Positions 17,933 through 25,347 of a stretch of DNA of 64,000 nt are shown one piece after another. Location: the NCBI GenBank assembly GCA_035710515.1, contig DASTDE010000002.1:62001-126000 (forward strand), in the 5' to 3' direction. A program made the translations under genes and the position numbers. Source of the DNA: Candidatus Rubrimentiphilum sp. (GTDB taxonomy: Bacteria; Vulcanimicrobiota; Vulcanimicrobiia; Vulcanimicrobiales; Vulcanimicrobiaceae). Every line of letters begins with the position of its first letter. Within the stretch, counting starts at the first letter, position 1. The notes under the pieces were generated by a model. It was not told the DNA's origin. It worked only from the letters and a program-made list of their open reading frames with translations, and made no database searches.

Positions 17933-19095
17933 TGGCAACACAACTTAGTGCGACTACGGCGGTTTTGCGCGATCGTTTTCCGATATTGGCGGACTCGACG
18001 TACTTGGTGAGCCATTCGATGGGCGCCGCGCCGCGAGATACCAAACGCGCGCTCGATCAATATTTCGACGAATGGGCGGCGGACGGGCCCGAGGCCTGGG
18101 AGCGTTGGCTGCCGCGCATCGCTGAAATAGCCGACGGAATCGGCGCCATCATTGGAGCTGCGCCCGGCAGCGTTTTCCTGGCGCCCAACGTGTCGGTGCT
18201 GCAAGCCGCACTTGCGACATCGCTACGCTTCGAAGCGCCGCGCAACGAAGTTGTTTACGAAGCCCTGCAGTTTCCGTCGCTGACGTACGTCTGGACGGAA
18301 TGGCAGCGCTTCGGCGCATTGCCGCGGATCGTGCCCTCGCCCGACGGCCGGACAGTTCCCACCGAAAGCATCATCGCAGCTATCACCGAACGCACGGCGA
18401 TCGCCGTGCTCTCGCATGCGTACTACGTTTCGGGCGCGCTCTGCGACGTGCGCGCTATTCAAGAGCACTGCCGGAAGACGGGTACGCTGCTCTGCGTCGA
18501 CGCGTATCAAACGACCGGCGTTTACCCATACGACGTGACCGAATGGGACCTCGACATCGTCACGGGCGGCAGCCACAAATGGCTTTGCGGTTCGGCCGGC
18601 TGCGGCTGGATCTACGTTCGTCCCGAGTTGTTGGAACGGCTGGAACCAGCCGTCACCGGCTGGATGGCGCACGCGCGCCCATTTGCATTCGAGCCTGCGC
18701 CGATGGTGTGGGCGGCCTCGATGTACCGCTGGGGCACGGGCACGCCGACGATTCCCGGCTACATGGCCGCGCAACCCGGCCACAATCTGATCCGCGAAGT
18801 CGGCGTACCGAAAATTCGGGAACACAACATGCGCCTGACGACGTTGATCGCGGAACGCGCACTCGAGCGCGGCTTGCAAGTGAACACGCCGCTCGATCCG
18901 GCCAAGCGCACCGGCTGGATCGCGATCGATTTTCCGGATTCGCAGCGCGTCTATCGCGAACTCACGCAACGGCGTGTCTTCGTGGACTATCGCCCCGGCT
19001 GCGGGATTCGCGTCGGGCCGCACTTCTACACGACGGACGACGAGATCGGCGCGTTCTTCGAGGCAATTGACGCCCTTCGCCAAGGCTCAGGATGA
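17932..19095 (+). CDS. kynU: Kynureninase-like class V PLP enzyme
   Basis: A 387-residue fold-type I PLP enzyme; kynureninase cleaves kynurenine to anthranilate and alanine. The PLP-lysine motif is TGGSHKWLCGSAGCGWIYV near residue 220. VDAYQTTGVYPYDV precedes it, with Asp as the pyridine-N ligand. The C-terminal RVFVDYRPGCGIRVGPHFY closely resembles the kynureninase C-terminus. Coupling to kynA (TAATG) supports kynureninase over a general class V aminotransferase or cysteine desulfurase. The last codons overlap a dispersed repeat (19073-19099). Confidence 0.82.
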   Translation: MATQLSATTAVLRDRFPILADSTYLVSHSMGAAPRDTKRALDQYFDEWAADGPEAWERWLPRIAEIADGIGAIIGAAPGSVFLAPNVSVLQAALATSLRFEAPRNEVVYEALQFPSLTYVWTEWQRFGALPRIVPSPDGRTVPTESIIAAITERTAIAVLSHAYYVSGALCDVRAIQEHCRKTGTLLCVDAYQTTGVYPYDVTEWDLDIVTGGSHKWLCGSAGCGWIYVRPELLERLEPAVTGWMAHARPFAFEPAPMVWAASMYRWGTGTPTIPGYMAAQPGHNLIREVGVPKIREHNMRLTTLIAERALERGLQVNTPLDPAKRTGWIAIDFPDSQRVYRELTQRRVFVDYRPGCGIRVGPHFYTTDDEIGAFFEAIDALRQGSG

Positions 19096-19099
19096 CAAC
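19073..19099. repeat. Copy of dispersed CTCAGGATGAC repeat at the kynU 3' end
   Basis: CCCTTCGCC followed by AAGGCTCAGGATGACAAC. It shares the CCCTTCG ... CTCAGGATGAC pattern with copies inside nuoG (44351-44390 and 44571-44610). It supplies the last codons of kynU (LRQGSG) and its stop TGA. Confidence 0.55.
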
Positions 19100-19119
19100 G
19101 GCGTTTGGCTGAGGCAGGC

Positions 19120-20460
19120 ATGCTGGTAGACCACCGCAACATGGGCGCCGCGATTCGGCGCCTTTCGCTTCCCATTGCATTCACGATGCTTGGCGATCAA
19201 CTCTTGGGCGTCGTCGACACGATCGCAATTGGAAGCCTCGGTACCGTCGCGCTTGCCGGCGTAACCGGCGCGACGACGGTCTTTACCGCCGTTGCGTTTT
19301 CCATCTTCGGATTTTTCAGCGGCATGTCCATCATCGCGGCGCAACGCATCGGCGCGCGGGACGTGCAGGGCTTCGCGAAGACCGTGCGCGCCGGGTTCGT
19401 GGTGCCGTTCGCCAGCGCAGGTCTGTGTGCGCTCATCAGCATTCCGCTGGCCTCGGTGGTCATCAACGCGATGGTCGGACACCTCGCCAGCGCGCACGAA
19501 AGCTCGCTGTACTTGATCTTGCGCTGCTTCTCGCTTCTCCCCATTGCGATTTCCGGTACGCTCATCGTTGGACTGGGCGCGGCCGGAAACCGCGTGCTCG
19601 GCGTCCTGGTGCTGGCGATCGTGAACCTCGTGCACATTCCCCTGCTTCTGATCCTCGCGCTGGGTTTAGGGACGCACCATCCATTCGGAATTGTCGGCGC
19701 GGGCGTTTCGTCGCTGCTCTCGGAGACGATTGCCTGCATTTGCGCGGTCGTCTATACGTGGCGGCGTCCGATCTATCAGATCTTTTCGTCGTTCGAACTC
19801 AGCATGCGCCTCGGGCTCGATTGCGCGCGCTTGGGCCTGCCGGAGGTTGCGTTCCTGTTTGCGGTTATCGCGCCGGATTCGTTCATCGTCGCGATGCTCG
19901 CGCCGCTGGGCGCGGTCGCGATCTCGGCATTCCGCGCGTTGAACGTCGTCTCCGACCTCACGTTCGTCGTTCCGAGTCCGCTGCAATCGGCGACACAGAC
20001 CGTGATCGGGCAGCGGCTGGGCGCAGGTGACATCGAGGGCGCGCGTTCGTTCTTCACGCGTGCGAGAAGGCTGTCGTTCTGGCTCACGAGTTTGACCGGC
20101 GCTATTTGCGCCGCGCTGGCATGGCCGCTCGGCTATGTGTTCACGCTCAACGCCTACGTCGCGTCCGTCGCGATGTGGCCGCTCATTCTCCACATGGTCA
20201 CACTTCCGCTCAAAGGCTATGCGATGGTTTCGATGTCGCCGATTCGCGCCTCGGGCGATACGCGTTTCTCGTTGATCGCCGGCATACTCACCGGCGTCCT
20301 GGTCGTGCCGGTGGCCTACTTCTGTATTCGCGTTCTTCACATCGGCCTGTTCGGCGTGCCGATCGCGTGGATCGTGGCGTGGAGCGCGCGCTCGATCGCG
20401 ACCGCGATCAAACTCCGCGACGAAGGTTGGACGCGGCGAAAGTTGATTGAGGTTACGTAA
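19120..20460 (+). CDS. MATE-family efflux transporter
   Basis: Twelve-helix inner-membrane Na+ or H+ antiporter of 446 residues. The N-terminus IRRLSLPIAFTMLGDQLLGVVDTIAIGSLG is characteristic (the segment spans the first helix). Also present are the FFSGMSIIAAQRIGARD loop and a second-half repeat with QSATQTVIGQRLGAGDIEGA. The ATG at 19120 has GAGG 5 nt upstream. It follows kynU by 24 nt in the same direction, so it may export a kynurenine-pathway product such as kynurenine or anthranilate (inference). It converges on suhB with an 8-nt overlap. Confidence 0.87.
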   Translation: MLVDHRNMGAAIRRLSLPIAFTMLGDQLLGVVDTIAIGSLGTVALAGVTGATTVFTAVAFSIFGFFSGMSIIAAQRIGARDVQGFAKTVRAGFVVPFASAGLCALISIPLASVVINAMVGHLASAHESSLYLILRCFSLLPIAISGTLIVGLGAAGNRVLGVLVLAIVNLVHIPLLLILALGLGTHHPFGIVGAGVSSLLSETIACICAVVYTWRRPIYQIFSSFELSMRLGLDCARLGLPEVAFLFAVIAPDSFIVAMLAPLGAVAISAFRALNVVSDLTFVVPSPLQSATQTVIGQRLGAGDIEGARSFFTRARRLSFWLTSLTGAICAALAWPLGYVFTLNAYVASVAMWPLILHMVTLPLKGYAMVSMSPIRASGDTRFSLIAGILTGVLVVPVAYFCIRVLHIGLFGVPIAWIVAWSARSIATAIKLRDEGWTRRKLIEVT

Positions 20461-21229
20461 CCTTCGAAAACATCCGCACGAACTCGTCGTGCACGATTCC
20501 GTTGCTCGCCAGAACTGACTTGCTGGTCAAGGACCAGTCGCCGCCTTCGATCGTCGAGCAACGCCCGCCGGCTTCGCGCACCATCAACGCGCCGGCGGCG
20601 GTGTCCCACTCGTGCAGATCGAATTCCCAAAATGCGTCGAATCTCCGGCACGCGACGTACGCCAAGTTCAGCGCGGCCGAACCGTCGCGCCGCACGCCCT
20701 GCGTCGTCTTCGACGCCGCATCGAAATACTGCATGTTGCGCTCGTAGTGCGCCGGTTGAAAGCCGGTGCAGACGAGCGACGCGGCCATGCTGCCGATGGC
20801 CGAGACGCGAATGGGCAAATCGTTCAATGTTACGCCGCTGCCGCGCTCCGCAACGAATAACTCGTTCATCGCCGGCGCATAGATGACGGCTGCGATCACT
20901 TCGCCCTCGCGTTCAAACGCAATGGAGACGCAAAAGATAGGATAGCCGTGTGCGAAATTCGTCGTCCCGTCCAACGGGTCGATGATCCATCGCTCGCGCG
21001 ACTCGCCGGATTGTAAACCGCCCTCTTCTCCCAAAAAGCTTGCGTTTGGAAAATCTGCGCGCAGCCGCTCGACCACCGCGCGTTCGCTGGCCCCATCCGC
21101 CAGCGTGACCAAGTCGGCGCGGCGGCCTTTTTCACGGATTTCTAGCGGCCCCTCGAGGTGCTCCATCAGGATTTGCCCGCCGAGGCGCGCGGCATCGAGC
21201 GCAGTCTTGAGAGCATCAACCGGCGGCAT
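20453..21229 (-). CDS. suhB: Inositol monophosphatase family protein
   Basis: Mg2+-dependent sugar-phosphate phosphatase of 258 residues (IMPase/SuhB/CysQ fold). Metal-binding motifs: LGEEGG (Glu), WIIDPLDGTTNFAHGYP (Asp-Pro-Leu-Asp-Gly-Thr) and EWDTAAGALMVREAGG near the C-terminus. Family members dephosphorylate inositol-1-phosphate, PAP or histidinol phosphate; which applies here is unclear. The start at 21229 (MPPVDALK) fits the family; an ATG at 21304 adds 25 atypical residues. Confidence 0.85.
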   Translation of the reverse strand: MPPVDALKTALDAARLGGQILMEHLEGPLEIREKGRRADLVTLADGASERAVVERLRADFPNASFLGEEGGLQSGESRERWIIDPLDGTTNFAHGYPIFCVSIAFEREGEVIAAVIYAPAMNELFVAERGSGVTLNDLPIRVSAIGSMAASLVCTGFQPAHYERNMQYFDAASKTTQGVRRDGSAALNLAYVACRRFDAFWEFDLHEWDTAAGALMVREAGGRCSTIEGGDWSLTSKSVLASNGIVHDEFVRMFSKVT

Positions 21230-21306
21230 TCGCGCAGGCTTAGGGTGAACAACCGTCCGCACCTGTACCGACTGGCGAGCGGTCCCTCCAGTACCCTGTT
21301 GCACTA

Positions 21307-21642
21307 ATGACCTCGTCTGTAGTGCAGCTCGACGGCGATCTCGATTTTTCGCGGAAAGCCGAACTCGATGCGTTGCTTGGCGCCGCCGAGCACGCCGATA
21401 TAGCGATCGTCGATTTCGAGCGAGTCACGTATCTGGACTCGAGCGTACTCGGCTCGCTGATGATGCTGAAAAAACACATGGTCGAGCATGGCACGGCCGG
21501 CGTCGTGCGCATAGCGGGGGCCAACGAATCGCTTCGCCGCATCTTCGCCATCTGTGGTTTGGACCGGATCTTCGAACTGTACGACTCGGCTGTCCAGGCG
21601 CAAGCCATGCAAACAGCTAACACTCCGGGGAGAAGGGAGTGA
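21307..21642 (+). CDS. STAS-domain anti-sigma-factor antagonist
   Basis: A 111-residue SpoIIAA/RsbV-type protein. It has the phosphorylatable serine motif VTYLDSSVLGSLMMLKK, the N-terminal strand VVQLDGDLDFSR and the C-terminal GLDRIFELYDS. Such proteins bind and sequester anti-sigma kinases in a phosphorylation-dependent manner. No anti-sigma kinase is adjacent. Its stop overlaps the GTG of the Crp-family gene (GTGA), so the two are probably co-translated. Confidence 0.88.
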   Translation: MTSSVVQLDGDLDFSRKAELDALLGAAEHADIAIVDFERVTYLDSSVLGSLMMLKKHMVEHGTAGVVRIAGANESLRRIFAICGLDRIFELYDSAVQAQAMQTANTPGRRE

Positions 21643-22340
21643 TCCCAATCTCCGGTCCCACGCGCAATCGTATTCTCGACGCTCTGCCGGCTGAAGAGCG
21701 GCGGAACCTCGAAACGCACCTCAAGGACGTCAGTTACAAACCCGGTGAAATCATCTACCGGCCAGGCGAACGGCTGTCCCATATATATTTTCCGACAACC
21801 TGCGTGTTCTCGGTCGTCATGCTGATGCAGGATGGCGCGGGCGTCGAGATCGACACGACCGGGCGCGAAGGGCTCACCGGCAGCCTGCAAGTGCTGCTCG
21901 GCAGCGACAGCGCGCACAGCCAAACGTTCTGCCAAGTTCCCGGCGACGCAAAACGCATACCGCTCGACGCTTTCAAAAAATGCTTGGACGCCGGCGGCAA
22001 GCTGCGAACCCTCACCGAGCGTTACGCGCGCGCCGCCGTTACTCTGATGGGCCAATCGATTGCGTGCAACCGCCTGCACACGCTCACCGAACGCTGCGCG
22101 CGCTGGCTGCTTCTAACGAACGATCGCGTCGGTTCGGATCATTTCCAGCTGACCCAAGAGTTTCTCGCCACGATGCTCGGCGTGCACCGCCCGGCCGTAA
22201 GTGTCGCCGCCGGCGCGCTGCAACAGGCTGGATTTATCAAATACCGGCGCGGTGTCGTTACGGTCGTCGACGCCGAGGGCCTCGAATCGGCTTCGTGCGA
22301 GTGCTATAAAGTCGCGATGGGCCAAATAAACACCGCTTAA
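21639..22340 (+). CDS. Crp/Fnr-family transcriptional regulator
   Basis: A 233-residue regulator with a cyclic-nucleotide-binding-like N-terminal barrel (KPGEIIYRPGERLSHIYF) and a C-terminal winged helix (LTQEFLATMLGVHRPAVSVAAGALQQAGFI; the recognition helix contains HRPAVS). The barrel lacks the canonical RxxxTRSA-type cAMP-binding Arg, so cAMP is unlikely as its ligand. Cysteines occur singly, not as an Fnr [4Fe-4S] cluster. The GTG start at 21639 is preceded by GAAGGGA. The palindrome at 51677-51700 is the type of site such proteins bind. Confidence 0.86.
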   Translation: MIPISGPTRNRILDALPAEERRNLETHLKDVSYKPGEIIYRPGERLSHIYFPTTCVFSVVMLMQDGAGVEIDTTGREGLTGSLQVLLGSDSAHSQTFCQVPGDAKRIPLDAFKKCLDAGGKLRTLTERYARAAVTLMGQSIACNRLHTLTERCARWLLLTNDRVGSDHFQLTQEFLATMLGVHRPAVSVAAGALQQAGFIKYRRGVVTVVDAEGLESASCECYKVAMGQINTA

Positions 22341-22396
22341 ACGGTAAAAGCTCGCCGCGGGATAGGTGAGAAGGGCGCCTGGCCGAAGCAGCCTTT

Positions 22397-22747
22397 ATGA
22401 AACTGCGTCTTATCGCCGCGGTTGTTGCGGCCATCGCCCTCTCTTTTCTACCGCCTTCAGCACGTGCGGACCGGGAAACTTCCGTTATGGTCACCGTAAG
22501 CCATCAAGATGGCAGCGGCGCCGGAGGTGCGCACGTCGAGGTTCGAATGAGGCTTCCTCGCGGTTTCAGCACGCACTTCGGCACGACGGACTATCGTGGG
22601 CGCGTTACGATTTCGACTGCGGCCGACTCCGAACGAAACTGCTGGCTGGCATCTACCGGACCACGAGGAAATCGGGCGGAAAGTCCGGTCGAATGTTTCG
22701 CGGCCGCCGAACAGCCGAAAACGGTTCACCTAACACTACCGAGATAA
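22397..22747 (+). CDS. Small exported protein with Ig-like fold
   Basis: A 116-residue protein with a clear signal peptide (KLRLIAAVVAAIALSFLPPSARA). The mature part MVTVSHQDGSGAGGAHVEVRM and STHFGTTDYRGRVTIST resembles a carboxypeptidase-regulatory or bacterial Ig-like beta-sandwich. Two Cys in the C-terminal half (RNCWLAS, VECFA) could form a disulfide. Follows the Crp gene by 56 nt in the same direction. Function unknown. Confidence 0.6.
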   Translation: MKLRLIAAVVAAIALSFLPPSARADRETSVMVTVSHQDGSGAGGAHVEVRMRLPRGFSTHFGTTDYRGRVTISTAADSERNCWLASTGPRGNRAESPVECFAAAEQPKTVHLTLPR

Positions 22748-22753
22748 TTGCCC

Positions 22754-22784
22754 GGCGGCGCACGGGATAGACCCGTGCGCCGCC
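22754..22784. terminator. Bidirectional hairpin terminator
   Basis: Perfect 13-bp stem (GGCGGCGCACGGG with CCCGTGCGCCGCC) and a 5-nt loop, between two convergent genes. The flanking T-run is short (AAGTTT on plus), so termination may be only partly intrinsic. Confidence 0.6.
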
Positions 22785-22791
22785 CGCAAGT

Positions 22792-23667
22792 TTACGAGTG
22801 GGTGGGCTGCGGCGATGGCGTCGCCGGAGCCTTCGACGGACAGGGTGAAGGCGTCGGCTGCCCCGACACAGCTGTGAATGCGCTTATCGGAGCGCGTACG
22901 TCAAGCACTTCTTGACCTGTTGCATTAAAGAGCTCGATTTCGATTCTCGCACTCTGTGCGATCAGAGCGAAAGTTTGAGGCGAAGTGAAGGCGCCGTCGA
23001 ACTTCAATTCCGAGCCGCCATCTCCGTCATGAATGTTTTCTTCAAAACGCAGACGCGAGAACGTCTGACCGGTCTTGGCCGCGATCGTGATTGTGGTACA
23101 CGTGTTGGTGACGACGATTGGAAGATTGCTCGGCAGCGTGGAATTGCCATCGTTGTCGTCGACCATTTCGACGTTGCCCTGATTATCTTCAACCTCTTCC
23201 GCGCCGTCGGGGTCGTTCGGATCCGGCGAAGCTTCGGGTTGCTCGCCGCCGGCCACAGTAACCGTCAGCGTTCCGTCGGCATTCCGCTGCACCATCACGG
23301 CGGTATCGCGGCCGCTTTGCGCCAAGACGAAGGTAACCGTAGTCGATCCCGCGGTAGCGGTGATCGTGGATCCGGGCGGCACCGGTTTCTCGATCTCGAT
23401 AACGGCTTTTCCGGTGGCGTCGAGCGTTCCGGTTCCGATGATCTGACCGTTGAACGTCAGCGTGACTGACGTGCCGGTAACGGAAAGTGTTCGCACCCCG
23501 GACGAAAGCGACGTGATGCCGCTAAACGACATCACGACGAGACTGGATGAATTGGCTCGCGGAAGCGCACCACCCGATCCGGTTCCCGCGCCGCCTCCGC
23601 AGGCAGCGAGTACCGCGAGTCCACCGAGCGCAGTGAAGGCGCAAATTTTGCGGCGTAGAGAGAGCAT
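22792..23667 (-). CDS. Hypothetical lipoprotein with beta-sandwich domains
   Basis: A 291-residue lipoprotein with lipobox LAAC (Cys near residue 23), followed by a Gly/Ser-rich linker, an Ig-like region (residues about 45-140), an acidic Asp/Asn-rich linker (SPDPNDPDGAEEVEDNQ), a second beta-rich region, and a Pro/Ser-rich tail (PTPSPCPSKAPATPSPQP). The start is well supported: GGAGGT 4 nt before ATG 23667. Function unknown; the acidic linker could bind divalent cations. Divergent from the M-box operon. Confidence 0.65.
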   Translation of the reverse strand: MLSLRRKICAFTALGGLAVLAACGGGAGTGSGGALPRANSSSLVVMSFSGITSLSSGVRTLSVTGTSVTLTFNGQIIGTGTLDATGKAVIEIEKPVPPGSTITATAGSTTVTFVLAQSGRDTAVMVQRNADGTLTVTVAGGEQPEASPDPNDPDGAEEVEDNQGNVEMVDDNDGNSTLPSNLPIVVTNTCTTITIAAKTGQTFSRLRFEENIHDGDGGSELKFDGAFTSPQTFALIAQSARIEIELFNATGQEVLDVRAPISAFTAVSGQPTPSPCPSKAPATPSPQPTHS

Positions 23668-23781
23668 ATAAACCTCCGACTTGCGCGCCGCTAAGACATC
23701 ATCGGCTCGAGTTATGAAAAAAATCTTAAGCGCAAGTTAACGCTTGCTTGACAAAATGCAGGCGGGGTTGACCGCAACGCC

Positions 23782-23787
23782 TATACT
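23782..23787 (+). promoter_or_regulatory. Likely -10 element of the M-box operon
   Basis: TATACT would place transcription initiation near 23794, just before the first paired base of the M-box at 23797. No good -35 sits at 16-18 bp. TTGACA at 23748 and TTGACC at 23768 are at wrong spacings (28 and 8 bp), so activator or extended recognition is possible. Confidence 0.45.
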
Positions 23788-23796
23788 TAGATGAGG

Positions 23797-23964
23797 ATAC
23801 CTCGCTAGGTGAGGCGTCCACGCGACACAGAGGCCGCTGCCCGGAAACGTCGAGAGACGCCAAGCGGGTAGACCAGACTTCGCCGATATAAGGCGTCGTT
23901 TAAGGCGGCTAAGCCCCTCCGGGCTTTACGGCGCGTGGTGCCAAAGCAGACGCGATTGGGGTAT
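23797..23964 (+). ncRNA. M-box (ykoK leader) Mg2+ riboswitch
   Basis: The sequence matches the M-box aptamer in order. P1 is ATACC-TCGC (23797-23805) pairing with GCGA...GGTAT (23952-23964). Then come GCTAGGTGAGGC (23804-23815), CCGCTGCCC (23834-23842), GAGAGACGCCAAG (23852-23864), GGGTAGACC, a GATATAAGGC stem and GTGCCAAAGC (23938-23947). Established knowledge: high Mg2+ compacts this RNA and favours a downstream terminator, shutting off Mg2+ transporter genes. An intrinsic terminator follows at 23989-24024 and the first gene starts at 24045. Confidence 0.88.
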
Positions 23965-23988
23965 AGAACGCGCTAGCCGTTCCACGCC

Positions 23989-24024
23989 ACGACCGGTCGC
24001 CCAGCGAGCCGGTCGTTTTATTTT
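23989..24024 (+). terminator. Expression-platform terminator of the M-box riboswitch
   Basis: Eight-bp perfect stem ACGACCGG/CCGGTCGT with a 12-nt loop, followed by TTTATTTT. It lies between the aptamer and the ribosome site AAGGAGGT (24031-24038) of the first gene. The position and T-run are those of a riboswitch-controlled intrinsic terminator. The antiterminator pairing was not resolved by eye. Confidence 0.82.
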
Positions 24025-24044
24025 GCACGGAAGGAGGTGGCAAA

Positions 24045-25343
24045 ATGGCATTCCAGGACGGATTCATTTCGGAGCTCGTCGGCAGACGCGCGACCGTCAA
24101 CGAATTACCGATCGGCAGAGTTACCGATTTCTTGGTCAACAGTCCCGACGAAGTCTTCCCGCAAGTTGATGGGCTCGTCGTGAAGACGACGCAAGGGCCG
24201 CGTTTCGCGCCGATGGACACTGTGGTGGACGTCGATGCGGATGGATTCGTCGCGCTGAATGCAGCTCCGAAGATCGCCGCACCTCCGGATGAAGAGTCGC
24301 TGTATCTCGTTCTCGACCTGCTCGACAAACAGATCGTTGACGTAGACGGGCGTAAGGTTGTGCGCATCAACGACATCGAGCTCGCCAACACCGGCGGAAA
24401 ATTGCGCGTCGTCGCCGCCGACGTCGGACTCAGCGGTCTGCTGCGCCGCCTCGGGCTCAAGAGTTTTGGCAAGCGGTTCGCACCCTGGGTCTATCGCAGC
24501 ATTCCGCGCACGATGATTGCGTGGGATTCGGTCGCTCCCATTCGCGAGAAGAATCCGACGCAAATCCACCTTGCCGTAAAAGAGAGCAAGCTCGCGCGTC
24601 TGCATCCGAGCGAGTTGGCGGAAGTCATCAACGAGCTTTCTGCGCGCGAAGCTGCCGCGGTCATTCACTCGTTGGATGACGAGACGGCCGCCGACGCCCT
24701 TGAGCATCTCGAACCGGTAAAACAGCGCGCGATCATCGAGGATATCGGCAGAGAACGCGCGGCCGACATCATCGAGGAGATGGATTCCGACGATGCAGCC
24801 GACTTGCTCGGCGAGCTGCCCGAAGATCAGCAGAGCGAGTTGCTGGCGGAGATGAACCAATCCACCGCCGGCGAGCTGCGCGAACTGGTCAAATACGAGG
24901 AAGACACGGCCGGCGGCTTGATGACGACGGACTACGTCTGGATCTATCCGCACCGCACGGCCGAAGAGACGATTCATAAGATCCGCGAGATCGCTCCCGA
25001 GTCGGAGTTCATCTACTACCTGTACGTTCTCGACAAGAACGAACGGCTGCTCGGCGCGTTGAGCTTGCGCGCGCTCCTGTTGGCACCGCCCGACCATACG
25101 ATCGAGCGGATCATGAAGGGCGAACTCGTGACCGTTCCGCCCAACACGAAATCGCGCGACGTAGCGGCAACCATAGCGCGTTACGACTTGCTCGCCGTTC
25201 CCGTCGTGGACGCGGAAGGCAACATGCTGGGCATCGTCACCGTCGACGACGCGATCGATGCGATCATGCCCGAGGACCTGGCAAAAGAACTTCCCCGCAT
25301 TACACCGGCGCGCCGCACCAGCCGCCCGCAGGCGCAAGGCTAA
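24045..25343 (+). CDS. Soluble PRC-barrel / MgtE_N / CBS-pair protein
   Basis: A 432-residue cytosolic protein. It has a PRC-barrel-like N-terminus (about 1-150, with two repeats, LPIGRVTDFLVNSP and DVDGRKVVRINDIEL), then the MgtE N-terminal superhelix (about 180-290: LHPSELAEVINELS, DDETAADALEHLEP, SDDAADLLGELPEDQ), then a CBS pair (about 290-420: AGGLMTTDYVWI, RIMKGELVTVPP, LAVPVVDAEGNMLGIVTVDD). In MgtE these domains bind Mg2+ and gate the channel, but here no transmembrane domain follows. The perfect AAGGAGGT ribosome site and the M-box upstream, plus an Nramp-type transporter 4 nt downstream, suggest it is the detached Mg2+-sensing regulator of that transporter. Confidence 0.88.
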   Translation: MAFQDGFISELVGRRATVNELPIGRVTDFLVNSPDEVFPQVDGLVVKTTQGPRFAPMDTVVDVDADGFVALNAAPKIAAPPDEESLYLVLDLLDKQIVDVDGRKVVRINDIELANTGGKLRVVAADVGLSGLLRRLGLKSFGKRFAPWVYRSIPRTMIAWDSVAPIREKNPTQIHLAVKESKLARLHPSELAEVINELSAREAAAVIHSLDDETAADALEHLEPVKQRAIIEDIGRERAADIIEEMDSDDAADLLGELPEDQQSELLAEMNQSTAGELRELVKYEEDTAGGLMTTDYVWIYPHRTAEETIHKIREIAPESEFIYYLYVLDKNERLLGALSLRALLLAPPDHTIERIMKGELVTVPPNTKSRDVAATIARYDLLAVPVVDAEGNMLGIVTVDDAIDAIMPEDLAKELPRITPARRTSRPQAQG

Positions 25344-25347
25344 ACCC

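Noticed and set aside
23725-23748. Inverted repeat AAGCG...CGCTT upstream of the M-box
   Set aside because: Only five-bp arms; could be chance in a short AT-richer spacer.
23748-23787. TTGACA with TATACT as a promoter for the M-box operon
   Set aside because: Spacing is 28 bp, too long for a normal -35/-10 pair; only the -10 was kept.
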